Below, piece by piece: positions 1-10,998 of a stretch of DNA of 64,000 nucleotides. The stretch comes from Thalassia testudinum. Lineage: Eukaryota; Streptophyta; Magnoliopsida; Alismatales; Hydrocharitaceae. Position numbers and translations under genes: made by a program. The notes below the pieces were generated by a model. It worked only from the letters and a program-made list of their open reading frames with translations. It searched no databases and had not been told where the DNA came from. The stretch spans positions 94,342,001-94,406,000 of the forward strand of contig JAZHRO010000073.1 of NCBI GenBank assembly GCA_037157565.1. The letters are read 5' to 3'. Every line of letters starts with the position of its first letter. Positions within the stretch are counted from its first letter, which is position 1.

Positions 1-760
1 CTCCTACGCTCATTGATTTTTAAGAGCTGCCAGCATTCACGAGGATCTGCTCCTGCCTCTTGTGATTTCAAATGAAGTGGCTATAGCTACAAGAGGGGGG
101 AGGAGATGATGGTTCTCAGCAGGCCACCACCCTGATTCATCACTGTGCAGCGAGTGCACCACTCTTGTTTGCTCCACTACCATCGGTCTCAACAGTGGTG
201 ACAAGCCTCCACCACCGTGGGCGTGTGGCATGACAGCCACACCATAATCTGGAGCTCATTTTCATTACTGTGAGCACCTCAGCGTGCACCACCCTTACCG
301 CCATCACCAGCAACCACCACCACACTCAGGTGCCAATAGCCATTCATGCAAGTTAAGACATCTAGGAAGTTTCCTAGACATCTGAAGTCCCAACTCAATG
401 CACTATTCATCTTCTTCCCCCTGTCTTCTCTTCTTCCTCTATTTTTCAACACCAAAAACAAACCCAACATCAACGACCATCAGCAACCACCTCCAACTCC
501 ACGCCATCTCCACGCACGGCCGTCCTCACGTACAAGCAGCAGTAATGCGCTACTGCCCCTCTCCTTCTACCGTGTGCACCCCCCATACTCAGCCAGATCT
601 TGCGCACCTCTCGGCCCACGCAACTGATGCACACCACTACCACTTCCAACATTGGCATTCCCAGAGCACAGCATCGCTCTCTTCGCTTGCGCACGCCACT
701 AGCTCCTCGTGCGTGTCCTCATGTGCACCCTCGCAGCACAACTAGTGCGTGCATTCTCTG
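1..760 (+). repeat. F 5' LTR, partial
   Basis: Positions 1-760 align with 5092-5850 in the F 3' LTR at an offset of about 5091, with scattered substitutions. This makes it the matching part of the 5' LTR, with about 320 bases missing beyond the window edge. After about 760 the two copies stop matching, which is unexpected for an LTR pair (see findings). Short open frames here are not supported as genes. Confidence 0.7.
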
Positions 761-1941
761 GATCTTTTTATTTTGGTGTGAGTGCAACGTTCTGCGACAC
801 ACATTTTACAACTCACCTTCACACCAATCTTCGTGAGAGGCAACTCTTGACATTACCAAAGGAGAAATTTTTCGAGCAATTTTGCAAGGAACCAGATTGC
901 CAGGACGGGACGGACGAGGACATGACGATCATCTCCGTACAGTTAATCTTTGAGTTGATTAGAGTAGGATTTAGACTTTAGACTTAATTTTCCTTACACA
1001 TTTGGTTTAAGACCCTTGTTCTGGGGTACATTTTAGGGTTCCCTGACCTTCTTTTAGGCCACTGCATAGGTAATTTTTGTGGGAGTCTATTCCCATTTAT
1101 TTAGAGTTAGGTTTTTACTTTCTTTTGTTGATTGATTTTATTTTTCTTGATTGTGCATAAGTATAAAAAAAGAAAACAAGCTACCTGTTGGAAGCTACCT
1201 ACCCCTAGGTCGAATCATTTAGGATTGAATGAGCGGCCTCTAGATTTATTTTGCTTGCATTTGCGTGCATCTCATTGAAGATTGTGGGAGGCAAGGTACG
1301 TTCTCTTTTACTTTGCATCCATATATTGTTCACGTATTTGCATTTGGATGTAAAGACAAGACCACCTAAATTATTTTGAAAGAATTAACAAGTAGTCACA
1401 TTTCTTAAAAAAGGACTTTAAGTTAAGGAGGAACACTAAAAACCAAGGACTTGAATTGTGACATTGTGCTGCGGTTCAAAATTTAAAACTCAAAATTTTT
1501 ACGGTGTATGCACACTTGTATCTCTTGCACCATGGCACGCATTTAGACACTCCTAGGTCTTGGAACTACTAGGACAAGAGCCCTCCTACCATTGGATTCT
1601 GAAGTGTTCAGAACTTGAGATCAAAGGTTTTGTAACTCCAAAGAGGGGGATACCCTATCACGGATTTTTGGGGGTAGCTAAGAAGCACCGCGAAAGCACA
1701 GCTTCAAAGAAAGGCTTAGGCCTACTTTCATCCCTCGATCTTCCATCTTTGGAGTTTCTCTACCATTTGAGATTTAGGGAAGAGTACTTAAGCTCCGACT
1801 AGGTCTTTTTAGGCATTTCGTAGGTCGACAATAGACATGTAATTGATTGGGCAACTTGCTTTGTCACCTACAATTTGAATTAAAGTCAAAAGCCTAAATT
1901 TGTAATGACTTAACAATTCCTTTGAATTGTGTTTGTAGTGC
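761..1941 (+). other. F LTR/leader transition and 5' leader, no gene
   Basis: There is no coding sequence. This stretch should hold the LTR end, primer binding site and untranslated leader. The only PBS-like string is ATTGCCAGGAC at 896-906, which shares TTGCCAGG with the A1 PBS; this is a weak match. A strong splice-donor-like site AAG|GTACG lies at 1293-1300. An acceptor-like GTTTGTAG ends at 1938, three bases before the gag ATG. Donor and acceptor would bound an intron of about 643 nt, like those inferred in A1, A2, B and C. Confidence 0.45.
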
Positions 1942-2526
1942 ATGCTTGGTAGGCAATCTCTTAGGAGACAACTTGTGTTTGATCCTAAACCTGAAAGAAT
2001 CCTAAGAAGAGACCACCCAAGGGAAGAAATGGCTGGTCAAAGGAGCCTTAAGGAATATTTCATTTCGACCAATCAAACTGGCCCTGCACTACGTAGACCT
2101 GGAGGAGACAATCCTTATGAGATCAAAAGTAGCACCATATCCTTGCTGCCCTATTTTTATGGTACTGCTAGGGAAAACCCTTACAGGCATATAGACCAAT
2201 TCACCGAGGTCTGTTCCACGGTGAAGCTGTAGGGCATTACTAATGACGCTCAAATGCGAACCCTCTTTCCTTTATCCCTAAAGGACAAAGACAAGTATTG
2301 GTATCATACCCTAGATGATATTAACACTTGGGATGCATTGAAGGAGTTTTTGAAAAAGTACTTCCCCATGAGCTAAACTAATCACTTTAGGAGGGAAATT
2401 ATAAGTTTTGTTCAAAAGGATGGGGAAGCTTTCCATGATGCGTGGGAGCACTTTAATGACCTGTTGAGAGTTTGCTCACATCACCAGGTGCCCAAGTGAC
2501 AACTGGTTGAAAGGTTCTACACTGGA
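1942..2526 (+). pseudogene. gag: F gag fragment (broken)
   Basis: This is the N-terminal half of a retrotransposon Gag, the capsid protein that packages element RNA. It starts with MLGRQS, matching MYGRRS in A1 and MLGRRS in B and C, which fixes the start. The Gag core can be followed: a region around YFYGTARENPYRHI, then LFPLSLKDKDKYWY, then a LKEFLKKYFP segment. In-frame stops occur at about 2230, 2374 and 2498. At about 2527 the sequence jumps from Gag (FYTGLE) into the spacer just before the integrase core, so the rest of gag and most of pol are deleted. Confidence 0.85.
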
Positions 2527-3481
2527 CTGGAATGATTGGGAAGAGGAATGAGATGCCTCAACCCCCATTCAACCTGTTGAAATTTTTGATGTTTGGGGAA
2601 TTGACTTTATGGGCCCCTTCCCTTCATTCCAAGGTTATGAATATATCTTAGTGGTAGTTTACTATGTCTCTAAATGGATAGAGGCCATTCCTACACGCGC
2701 AAATGACCACTCAATGGTATTGAAATTTGTGAAGGCCAATATCATATCCCAATTCAGCTGCCCTAAGGCCATCATTAGTGATGGGGGACCTCATTTCCGA
2801 AATCATCACTTCAACTGGTTACTCAAAAGTTTAGGGGTCACTCACAAGATTGCTACCCCATACCACCCACAAACGAGTGGCCAGGTTGAAGTGTTAAATA
2901 GGGAGATAAAGAACATTTTAGAAAAGATCACAAGACCTGATAGGAAGGACTGGTCCCAAAAGCTCGATGATGCTTTATGGGCTTATCGAATGGCCTACAA
3001 GACCCCTTTGGGTACATCTCCTTTCTGGATTGTGTATGGGAAAGTGTGCCATTTACCCATAGAGTTGGAACATAGGGCACTTTGGGCTATCCGAAGTGTC
3101 AACATGGATTTAGAAAAGGCAGGTAAGGCATGACTTCTGGAATTAAGTGAGCTTGAGGAATTGAGGAATGATGTTTATGACACCTCTCAAGCTTATAAAG
3201 GGAGAACTAAGGTCTAGCATGATAAGTATATCATTAAAAGGACCTTTGAGCCCAACCAACAAGTCTGGCTTTTCAATTACAGACTTAAGCTTTTCCTAGG
3301 AAAATTGAAATCATGTTGGGATGGGCCATACATAATCACCAAAGTGTTTCTGCATGGGGCTGTGGAGATCAAGAGCCCTTCCTCTTCAGCATTGCCCTTT
3401 ACCATCAATGGCCAACGATTAAAACCATACATTACTTTGGATGGCCATATGATTGACAAGGTCACTCTTGACAAGCCTTAG
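2527..3481 (+). pseudogene. F integrase fragment (broken)
   Basis: This is the catalytic core and C-terminal part of an Athila-type integrase, which inserts the cDNA into the genome. Visible are DFMGPFP with the first catalytic Asp, IISDGGPHF with the second, and [14 protein letters not shown] with the Glu. After these come [16 protein letters not shown] and the [17 protein letters not shown] block typical of Athila. The HHCC zinc finger is lost in the deletion joining gag to integrase. A frameshift lies just before the core. Stops occur near 3131 and 3215, the natural end is about 3481, and there is no chromodomain. Confidence 0.85.
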
Positions 3482-3532
3482 CTCCTGTCTTTCTCCTCCT
3501 CAAGTAATATCTTCCTTTAACTATTTTGTTTC

Positions 3533-3566
3533 CAATGAGCACATTGTTTGAACCAGGCATGGGGGA
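3533..3566 (+). promoter_or_regulatory. F internal polypurine tract with CAATG hairpin
   Basis: A small inverted repeat CAATG-AGCA-CATTG (3533-3546) is followed by AGGCATGGGGGA (3555-3566). The same arrangement occurs downstream of the coding region in A1, A2, B, D and E. It resembles the polypurine tract next to the 3' LTR but lies 1.2 kb upstream of it. A role as a second plus-strand primer is inferred. Confidence 0.6.
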
Positions 3567-4189
3567 TAGGACCTAAGGCATTTATTTATAGCATGTCTAC
3601 ATTTTGCATTCATGCATGCATATTATTCTTTTTTTTTTTTAAAAAGGGGAAAAAAATTTGAGCTTAACTGGCTAAGTTCTACATCCTTAAGCATAAGACC
3701 AAGACTTTAGGTTTGCCTAAGCTGACTTGAGGTATCTAATTATAGGAGTTAAGGTTGAACTACTAGCTTTAGACCCTTAGGGTCCTTTGTGGACTTAAAA
3801 ACTTAAGTAGGAGTTAAGTTGTGGACCATTCCTCAAGAGGTTGAGGAAGGAAAGCTAGGGATTGAGTTAAAGGCTGGGTAGTACCTGGTGTCTTTTTCTA
3901 CCTTTCGATTTACAGGTCCTCATAACCTAAGCATCCACATTTCACACACACTTGGTCTTGTGTAAATAGTGATCACCCTAATGCATTTCTTAAAGAAAAT
4001 TTGGTTCTCTTAGTTTTGACTTAGGGAAAGCTTGAAAACACAATTCGATTGGATGAGTTCCTGCCACAGGAGAGGTGGAGTATATACTCACCTTGAGGAT
4101 GCGATCATAACATGTCACCTCCTCAGCTCTCTTCTCTTAGGATGTCCATCCTACTAGGGGCATGTAAGCACATTGTGTGGTTCAGGTAC

Positions 4190-4335
4190 CATGGGTGGCT
4201 CTATCTCGAAGTGCTGATTGCCACAAGCCTGAATTTGCTTAAGAAATCCATGGGTGATACTATCTCGGAGTGTCGATTGCCAGGAGTTCTTGGGGTTGCT
4301 ATGGGCGGTTCTATCTTGAAGAATTGAAAGCCAGG
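4190..4335 (+). other. Triple hairpin module of F
   Basis: Three 36-nt repeats start at 4190, 4249 and 4300. Each has a conserved 9-nt loop close to TATCTCGAA, an inner 3-bp stem and a 3' CCA. Inner stems read CTC/GTG (one mismatch), TAC/GTG (one wobble) and TTC/GAA (perfect), so the paired bases vary together. The same three repeats occur in A1 (33516-33660) and A2 (43831-43975). This points to selected RNA structure of unknown role, possibly packaging or 3' end processing. Confidence 0.6.
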
Positions 4336-4756
4336 CACCCTTCAATGTTCGGTGATGTGGACAATGAATTCGACACAGACCGTGTTTATAGCTAATCCAA
4401 GGCTAAAGTTAGAGGAATCAAATAAAAAATTATATATTACGAAAAAAAAAGAATTCTTTCTTACTCTCTTTCTATGTTGGCAATCATACCAACCTCAAAT
4501 AAATCAGACCAATGCACATGCACGGATGCTATAATCTCTGGGACCAATAAACCTTAAGGTAGAGTTAGAAATCAAGGAAACCTATGCCTGCAACTCATCC
4601 TTAACTGACCTAGTCTATAACTCAACAACTACTTGGGTACCTTATGATCTAGGGTTAGATGGTTCAACCTAATTTCTATGGAAAGGTCAATTGAGTTAGC
4701 TTGGATAACTTGGAGTGTTAAGTCATGATTGAATTTGCTAGGGACTAACAAAAACT

Positions 4757-4771
4757 AGGCATGGGGGTATT
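4757..4771 (+). promoter_or_regulatory. F 3' polypurine tract
   Basis: AGGCATGGGGGTAT directly precedes the 3' LTR. This tract primes plus-strand DNA synthesis in LTR retrotransposons. It matches the tract at 34092-34104 in A1. Confidence 0.8.
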
Positions 4772-6733
4772 TGATTAGCCCATATTTGTGGGCTATTTAA
4801 ATATTTAAGTGCCTAGACATTAAGTTACTTTTAACATTTAGATAGCATACATTAGGATGTAAATAAATTAATTCATATTTTTAGCTTAATTGCATAATTT
4901 ATGTGTGACATCCATATCTAAATGCATTTAGAATAACATAGAATTGCATGCATTTGATTAGTTAATTAATTAGGTGCATTACATACATTGTTTTAATTAA
5001 CATAGAAGTTAAGGAGTTATGTATAAATAATCCTAATTATTTTATTATTATTATTCTCTTTGGTAGGTAACCGCTCCGCCTCTGCCTCCTCCTCCTATGC
5101 TCATTGATTTTTAACAGCTGCCAGCATTCACGAGGATCTGCTCCCGCCTCTTGTGATTTCAAGTGAAGTGGCTGCAGCTACAATAGGGGGGAGGAGACGA
5201 TGGTGCTCGGTAGGCCACCACCCTGATTCATCACTGTGCAAAGAGTGCACTACTCTTATCCGCTCCACCACCATCGGCCTCAACCATGGCGACGAGCCTC
5301 CACCACCGTGGGCGTGTGGCGTAACAGGCCACACCTCCATCTGGAGCTCATTTTCATTACTATGAGCACCTCAGTGTGCACCACCCTTATCGCCATCACC
5401 AGTAGCCACCACCACACTCACGTGCCAATAGTCATTCACGCAAGTTAAGACATCTAGGAAGTTTCTCGGACGTCTGAAATCCCAACTCAATGCACTATTC
5501 ATCTTCTTCCCCCATCTTCTCTTCTTCCTCTGTTTTTCATTACCAAAAACAAACCCAACACCAACGACCATCAGTAGCCACCTCCAACTCCACGCCATCT
5601 ACACGCACACCACATGTGGCCGTTCACGCACACAAGCACTAGTAGCGTGCCACAGCCCCCCTCTTTCTCACCCGCGCGCACCCCCTATACTCGACGAGAT
5701 CTCATGCACCTCTTGGCCCGCGCAACCGACGCACGCCACCGCCACTTCCACCGTTGGCATTCCCAGCGTGCAGCATCGCTCTCTTTGCCTATGCACGCCA
5801 CCAGCTCCTCGTGCTTGTCCTCGTGCGCACCCTCGTAGCATGACCAGTGTGTACGTTCTTTCAGCCAGCAGCCACCTCATCCCACCTCCACACACAACTC
5901 CTGCCCGTGGCCAACAACGCTACATGCCCAGCAGTGACGCCGGGTGCATCACTTCCTTTGCCGGCTCCCTGTGCAGCCACATGCATGCACTCGCGTATCT
6001 GCCATAGCAACACCACCTCTCCTGGCCGTGCAAGCAGCTCTCCCAGTAGTAAAGGCCATCGCCATCTCCTCCTTGCCGCCGCCTCCTCCAGCTGTCGTTC
6101 GCCACGCTGCCACCACTGCTGAGTAGCCCTCGGCCCACTTGACCTCTGGTGAGCTTCACGCTTCCAGCCGTGGTCTGCTCCATGCGTGCGAGCAAGGCAA
6201 AGCTCTTCCCCTGTTTTGCTATAGGAACCACCCCTATTAGTTATTATTATCATATTCCATTGCCACTTCATTTTTTTGATTTCATTATTATGATGATTTT
6301 ATTAGAATCCCCTTCATTGTTTAGCTTATTAGGCAAATCAATTTCTAAACCTTAATCTAAGTGGGTTTTCATTCAATTCTTCGAAGAATTTTGCTATAGG
6401 AGAAGCTTAATTCGTATTTACATTTAAGTGCCATTGTGAGGATTTTATTCTTATTTTATTGTGGTACAAATTACATTGAACCCCCTCTTATTTGCCTCAA
6501 ATGCAATTTCAACTTACACTTTTATTTAAACTCATATCTACGCGATTTTTGACACAATTTCTTGACGAAATAATTCGTGAATAATAATTTTTAATTATAG
6601 GGAGTTTGTAATAGCCATTGATTCCCTATGGACACAACCCACTCCTCATTGAGTGGTTAATTTTAATTGTTGACGATTAATTTTTCGCTGCTCAATTTCT
6701 ACTTCGACAACTTATTTCTTTGTGCAAGAATCA
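4772..6733 (+). repeat. F 3' LTR
   Basis: It starts with TGATTAG right after the polypurine tract and is taken to end with GAATCA at 6733. Its part 5092-5850 repeats window positions 1-760. The 5' third is AT-rich, the middle GC-rich, and the last 500 bases AT-rich. Open frames in the GC-rich part are low-complexity and unsupported. The 3' boundary is less certain than the 5' one. Confidence 0.6.
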
Positions 6734-6744
6734 TTCTTAAGGAA

Positions 6745-7875
6745 AACGTACCAGGGAGGGACCCAAGAACCTCGACATCTTGACTCCCCTAGATTTAACA
6801 CAAACCCACCCAAACCTGAGTGAACTAGGCCCAAGACAAGGTGTTGCTAACTTGAGGAACACCACCCAATCTTTAGAAGCTTAGCCAATACCATGCACTA
6901 AAGAATTGGAGCCTATGATCAAAATGATTGATGAACTTAATAGGTCTCTATTGGATTTGCTCTAAAATGTTACGGATAGGGGCCTGGGTGAGTTTCTACT
7001 TGGGAAATTGTCGAGGTTGAGGATGAAATTTGTGGTTGCCCTAGTCAAATCTTGGAATGATTCTCAAGATGAACCCCCTTCAGTAGCGCCAATGCCAGAA
7101 CCTGCTCAGGCACCTGTCGGGGGTGATACATATTCCGAGATTGGAGATGACCAGGTTGGTCTAGAGCAACCCATTGAGGATGAATCGAGTTTCTCACCGG
7201 AGATTCTAGGGCCAGGGAATGATGAAAAATATGTCTCCATGGACCATGAAATGACATATGATTTTGAGACGTATATAAATAAGGATCATGAACTCTTGAT
7301 TTTGAGGATGACGAATCTCTTAGTAAAGTCTCACTTGAGCTTAAGGAGAATGATTTTAGTGAGACAAACGGGCTTAAGGAATCTAATAAACCATTTGATA
7401 GCTCGACTATTGAAGATTCTGATTTGGTTGGGGTAACTTGGATGATCTGAATCCTGATGATTCAATCAGTAGCCCCATTCCTCAACCGCACCCCGAAGAG
7501 CTGACTTTTGAGATCATTGTGCCCGAGCCAATCTTGATTCAGCCACGATTTCTAGACTTGGATAAATCTTATGGGGTGAATGGTATGCTAGAGGTCCTAG
7601 AGCCTAAGCACTTGATGTTGGAGGATAGAAATGTTGAAATGAAAATTTGGAAGGTTAATTCTGAGGGAAAAACAAGTTTGAATTTAAGGGTTCCTGTTGA
7701 CCTAAAACCACCTACTTTCTACTAGGACCCTTACGATATCTTTCACGTGCTACCCAAGCTTGAAATAACTGATTATTTTTCTAAGCTGAACGTTAAGTGG
7801 ACATCCGCACCTATTGAACCATCTTTACCTGTTGTCCGACACTTTGGTCTTGGGTTGCACACCACAAAATCGTAG
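6745..7875 (+). pseudogene. ORFX of D, unknown acidic protein (broken, N-terminus missing)
   Basis: I do not recognise this protein. It is homologous throughout to the ORFX of E (60998-62496, - strand). Shared blocks include SRLRMKF, ALVKSW, GDDQVGLEQPI, PDDSISSPIPQPHP and DLKPP. The product is rich in Asp, Glu, Ser and Pro, with no membrane segment or zinc motif. It occupies the place of gag-pol. The first 110 or so residues seen in E are missing because F inserted here. Lesions include a stop near 6962 (Q codon in E), a 1-nt deletion near 7295, a frameshift near 7436 and a stop near 7724. The end at 7875 is chosen because E has a stop at the matching position. Confidence 0.6.
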
Positions 7876-8205
7876 GCCTAGCCCCGCAAGCTTAACAACC
7901 TTCGGTTCTAGGTGATTTTCATCCAAAACCTTGAAACCACTTTACCTTGGCCATGGGTCTCCATCATAATCTGGTCCACATTTGTGGACATCTTTTGCTG
8001 GCAGGTCTGAGGATTAATCTTTTGATTTTGATTCTGACCCGCACTTGTGAATTCTCAATTTCTTCCTTGTATGTATGTTATGCCTAGATGAAGGCATTAA
8101 ATTTAGCATGTGTGAATATTCCAGGTTCTCTGCAGAGCTGATCGGATTTTCACGAAATTCAGGTGATATTCTGTTTACTCCACCCTTTTCATGTATTTGT
8201 TTTTA

Positions 8206-8240
8206 CAATGAGGGCATTGCATCATTTAGGCATGGGGGGG
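8206..8240 (+). promoter_or_regulatory. D internal polypurine tract with CAATG hairpin
   Basis: CAATG-AGGG-CATTG (8206-8219) is followed by AGGCATGGGGGGG (8228-8240). It matches the signal behind pol in A1 and B although D has no pol, so the signal is kept independently of coding content. Confidence 0.6.
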
Positions 8241-8670
8241 TGGATACTTTATCCTGAAATAATTTTATTAACTCCGTAGATTTTCTTTTAGTTTTCTTTA
8301 TAAAAAAATGAAAATTCAAAAAGAAAAAAAAAGAAAATTCAAAAAGAGAAAAAAAGAAATTAGGAGAAGAGAACTTAGGCTTCTGGAAGTTATTACCTTT
8401 AGAAAATGATACGATAAGACCTGAACACTAACTCTTTAGGTCTTCAGACTTAATTAGCTCGGGTGTCCACTCGAATGTGGATTTAGTCTCAAGTCCTCAC
8501 CAAGTAATTCTATTTTAATTGGTCAATAAATTGGGGTGATAAGCATACAGCTTATCAACTCGCCCTCTGATTTGAGGGGACTTTAAGCCTAAGCATCTAC
8601 ACACTGTTTACACTGACTCACTTTTCGGTGGTTTCTTCGAAAATTGGGTAGCTAATGAACTATCTAGGGT

Positions 8671-8910
8671 GGTATGGCAAGCAAGTTATCGTGGGTAACA
8701 TCTCATTGATCGGTTGTCCAGAGCCTAGCCACAAGACCATTTTCTTCATACTGCCTTTAGGTAAATCTTAGATCAGAGAAGCCACCTACTTAAAAAAAAT
8801 AAAAAAAGGAGAAAATAAAAAAATAAATAGAAAAAACCACACTTCACCGCACGAGTATGGCTGACAAGTTGCCGTCGGTTACAACCCATTGGCCGGTTGT
8901 CCAAAGTCCA
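8671..8910 (+). repeat. Twin spacer module of D
   Basis: Two imperfect direct copies of a segment of about 55 nt lie at 8671-8725 and 8855-8910. Each reads roughly TATGGC, then CAAGTT, then a GGTAAC or GGTTAC block, then CGGTTGTCC. Both copies recur in E (59948-60000, 60170-60223) and B (13153-13209, 15590-15646) in the same orientation relative to the element. A small stem GTTR/TAAC around a 7-nt loop can form in most copies. Function unknown. Confidence 0.55.
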
Positions 8911-9460
8911 CCTTACAAAAATGCACAATAATTCCCAAAACACTTAGGTTAAAAGCGAGGAAGTAGAATAAATTGAAGAGATATATACTGGGTTCGCCCT
9001 TGTGTTGAGCCCATAAATAAAAGTAGGGAGAAAGCTACCGTTTGAAAAGATAAACATCTAGGAAAGGTCACCTAAGGTCGTAGAAACCTGAAGTCCATTT
9101 TAATAGCCACCTAGTGAGTCTTTCACTCTTTTCACTAGATGCTTAGCACTTAGAGTCCTTTTCGAGTCATGGCTATGTTAGGTAATCGTAAAAGGTTATC
9201 CCAAAACTCTCAAACTCCAAAAGAACAAAAAATTAGAAACGAAGAAAAATAATAAAAATGTATCTTCCCTTTTCAAATAAGGTAAGGACTTGGGCAGTCT
9301 GCATTCTGGTAGACACCTGGGTACTATTGAGTTTTCGTAGTTTAGGTCGTTAGTTGAAATTTTTTATTACTAACAAACGACTTAGTCCTAAGCAACCTAG
9401 TCTAAATTTTATTTTTATAAATAGCATGTAGTTTAATTTTGCTAGGGATTAGTAGAAGAT

Positions 9461-9472
9461 AGGCATGGGGTA
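9461..9472 (+). promoter_or_regulatory. D 3' polypurine tract
   Basis: AGGCATGGGGTA immediately precedes the TG of the 3' LTR. Confidence 0.75.
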
Positions 9473-10966
9473 TGAGATAGACACATCTATTTAGGTTAAA
9501 ATGCCTAATCATTCATGTTCCTAGGCTTAGATTTGCATTTCATGTTATAAATATTGCATAGCATGCATTATTCTGCACTTAGAGTAGTTGTTTATAATTT
9601 AGGTTAATTGTGTCCTTTTTATGGTCAAGAGAGAAGGATATTTATTTTGGAGCCTCAGATTGATGATCCAAACATACGGATCTGATCGAGATGATGATAG
9701 GAGTCCAACGCCTCCGAAATTGTCTCGATCGAAGTCCCATAGCACCATCTGCAATCCAAGGAAGATCAACGATCGAGAGACTAGGTGATGCAATCTGGAG
9801 TGTCAAACAACAAATCTGACTGCACGGATGGATTCTGGTCGACGATCGTAGCCCAACGTCGTAAAAATAGACTCAATCCGACCTCTGTAGCATATCCCCT
9901 ACAAAGGAATGAAGATGGATGGCCCAGGTCGCGCCACATGGCACAACCTAGGTCGCCCATGCGCACGCACGCACCGCTGCACACGCACAGCAGCGTGGAC
10001 GCATGCACATGCGCTCGCAATAGTAGCCCAAGCGCAAGGGTACGCGTGTAATAGAAGCGCAAGCTCAGGGGTAGCGGTAGCAGCGGCATGTATCACGCGT
10101 GCGCACTCGACAAGGGCTCGTGTAGCACGCGCCAGCGGTGTGGCAGTTGGGGCATGTGAGCAATATCTTCAGCGACGTTTGTGGCAGATCTTCAGTGACA
10201 TTTATGACTATCACTAAATGTCCTGTATACGAATTTGATTCTTTCCTCCGCTAAAAAAGGACCGCTACCCCTCCTACTTTTCTTCATCTCTTCCTTTCTT
10301 CCTCTCACACCCTCCAAGGCTCTAGAGAGAGCTTGTCCCAAGCCTGGGATGCTCCTCTAGAGTAGAAAACCAAATATTTTCCCGCCACTCATTCCCCTTC
10401 ATGGTGCATCCTGTGGCCATCTTCTCACCTCCCTTCGGGAAGAAGATTCCCGCCGCGACGCCGTCCTGCCCCATCCTCCATCCTCCGGCTCCATCCCCAT
10501 TCGTCTTGCTCCTCACCACCTTCCTCCGGGAGACGTCAGAGTGAGTTGTCATCCAAGCGACCGTCAAGGGGGATTCTATCACCTCTTGCTATCTTTTTCA
10601 CTTTCGTAGTGTAGTTTTTCCACTTTCGTAGTTGTAATAAACATTTATTCATAAATAGATGATTATTCTTCTCTCTCTCTCTCTTTCCTTTATATTTTGC
10701 AAGTAGATTAGCTAGAATTCATCAACCTCATATCTTTCCCTAATAAAATAAAAAAATTATAAAAGACAAAAAATGATAGAAAAAAGAAATAAAGTGAAAC
10801 ACAGATTCCATAAAACTAAACGTTCGCCTCACCATGTTCGACTCGAAACTCACATTTCGAGTTTCGGCTATAAATTTTATCTGATCGATATATTTTCTTG
10901 CAAATCTAACTACGATGATGGGTTTCCAAATCCGAACCCTTTTAGCATGAGAATCCAACGTCATCA
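9473..10966 (+). repeat. D 3' LTR
   Basis: It starts TGAGATAG after the polypurine tract and ends GTCATCA at 10966, about 1.49 kb. It is related to the LTRs of B, C and E read on the other strand: the start matches the E LTR start, and the end near 10920-10966 matches the PBS-proximal end of the C LTR. It includes a degenerate TATA-like region near 10250 and a CT dinucleotide run at about 10671-10685. No gene is supported. Confidence 0.75.
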
Positions 10967-10998
10967 ATTGCCATTATGGTACCTCGTGGTGTGGACAC
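10967..10998 (-). pseudogene. gag: C gag scrap between D and B
   Basis: These 32 bases match B gag around 21230-21265 (the CACCTCGTGGTGTGGAC stretch) and continue in register at 38364. This is the strip of C left between the D insertion and the B insertion. Its last five bases, GACAC (10994-10998), are the left target duplication of B. Confidence 0.8.

Larger units (their letters stand above)
3482..4756 (+). other. F 3' untranslated spacer (integrase to 3' PPT)
   Basis: Non-coding. It contains an internal polypurine tract near its start and a triplicated hairpin at 4190-4335, both described separately. It resembles the A1 spacer (32531-34091) in order and sequence, which places F in lineage 1. 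A motif near 4368 (GACACAGACCGTG) matches GATACAGACCGTG at about 33699 in A1. There is no env-like reading frame. Confidence 0.7.
1..6733 (+). mobile_element. Element F: internally deleted Athila-like LTR retrotransposon
   Basis: F has a partial 5' LTR, leader, gag fragment fused to integrase, internal polypurine tract, triple hairpin, 3' polypurine tract and 3' LTR, in that order. Protease, reverse transcriptase and RNase H are missing, so it could only move with enzymes supplied in trans. It lies inside element D: from about 6745 the sequence matches the interior of element E without a break, and the D sequence that should precede this is absent. The first part of the 5' LTR is outside the window. 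The 3' LTR end at 6733 is inferred from the short inverted ends TGATT and AATCA. TTCTT at 6734-6738 would be the target duplication, but its partner is not visible. Confidence 0.75.
7876..9460 (+). other. D 3' untranslated spacer
   Basis: Non-coding. It holds the internal polypurine tract (8206-8240), A-rich runs near 8305-8355 and 8795-8835, and two copies of the lineage 2 spacer module. It is collinear with the E spacer (59388-60997) and the B spacer (12589-16238). Confidence 0.65.
6739..10966 (+). mobile_element. Element D: non-autonomous LTR retrotransposon, right part
   Basis: D has no gag or pol. Instead it has a decayed unknown ORF (ORFX), an internal polypurine tract, a twin spacer module, a 3' polypurine tract and a 3' LTR. 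It is collinear with element E on the other strand. F interrupts D at its left side, and the 5' LTR, PBS and first part of ORFX lie left of the window. The LTR and spacer resemble those of autonomous elements B and C, the likely source of enzymes. D lies in the gag of C; ATTGC at 10967-10971 is the presumed target duplication. Confidence 0.75.

Noticed and set aside
8228..8240. 3' LTR start directly after the internal polypurine tract (D, and the same in A1, A2, B, E, F)
   Set aside because: The sequence that follows is not repeated at the 5' end of any element, and the true LTR starts after the second tract. So it is an internal tract.
10671..10687. CT dinucleotide run; also GA runs at about 40769 and 51720, A run at about 26396 and ATA repeat at about 32920
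   Set aside because: Ordinary microsatellite-like sequence in LTRs and spacers; too short to be of interest.
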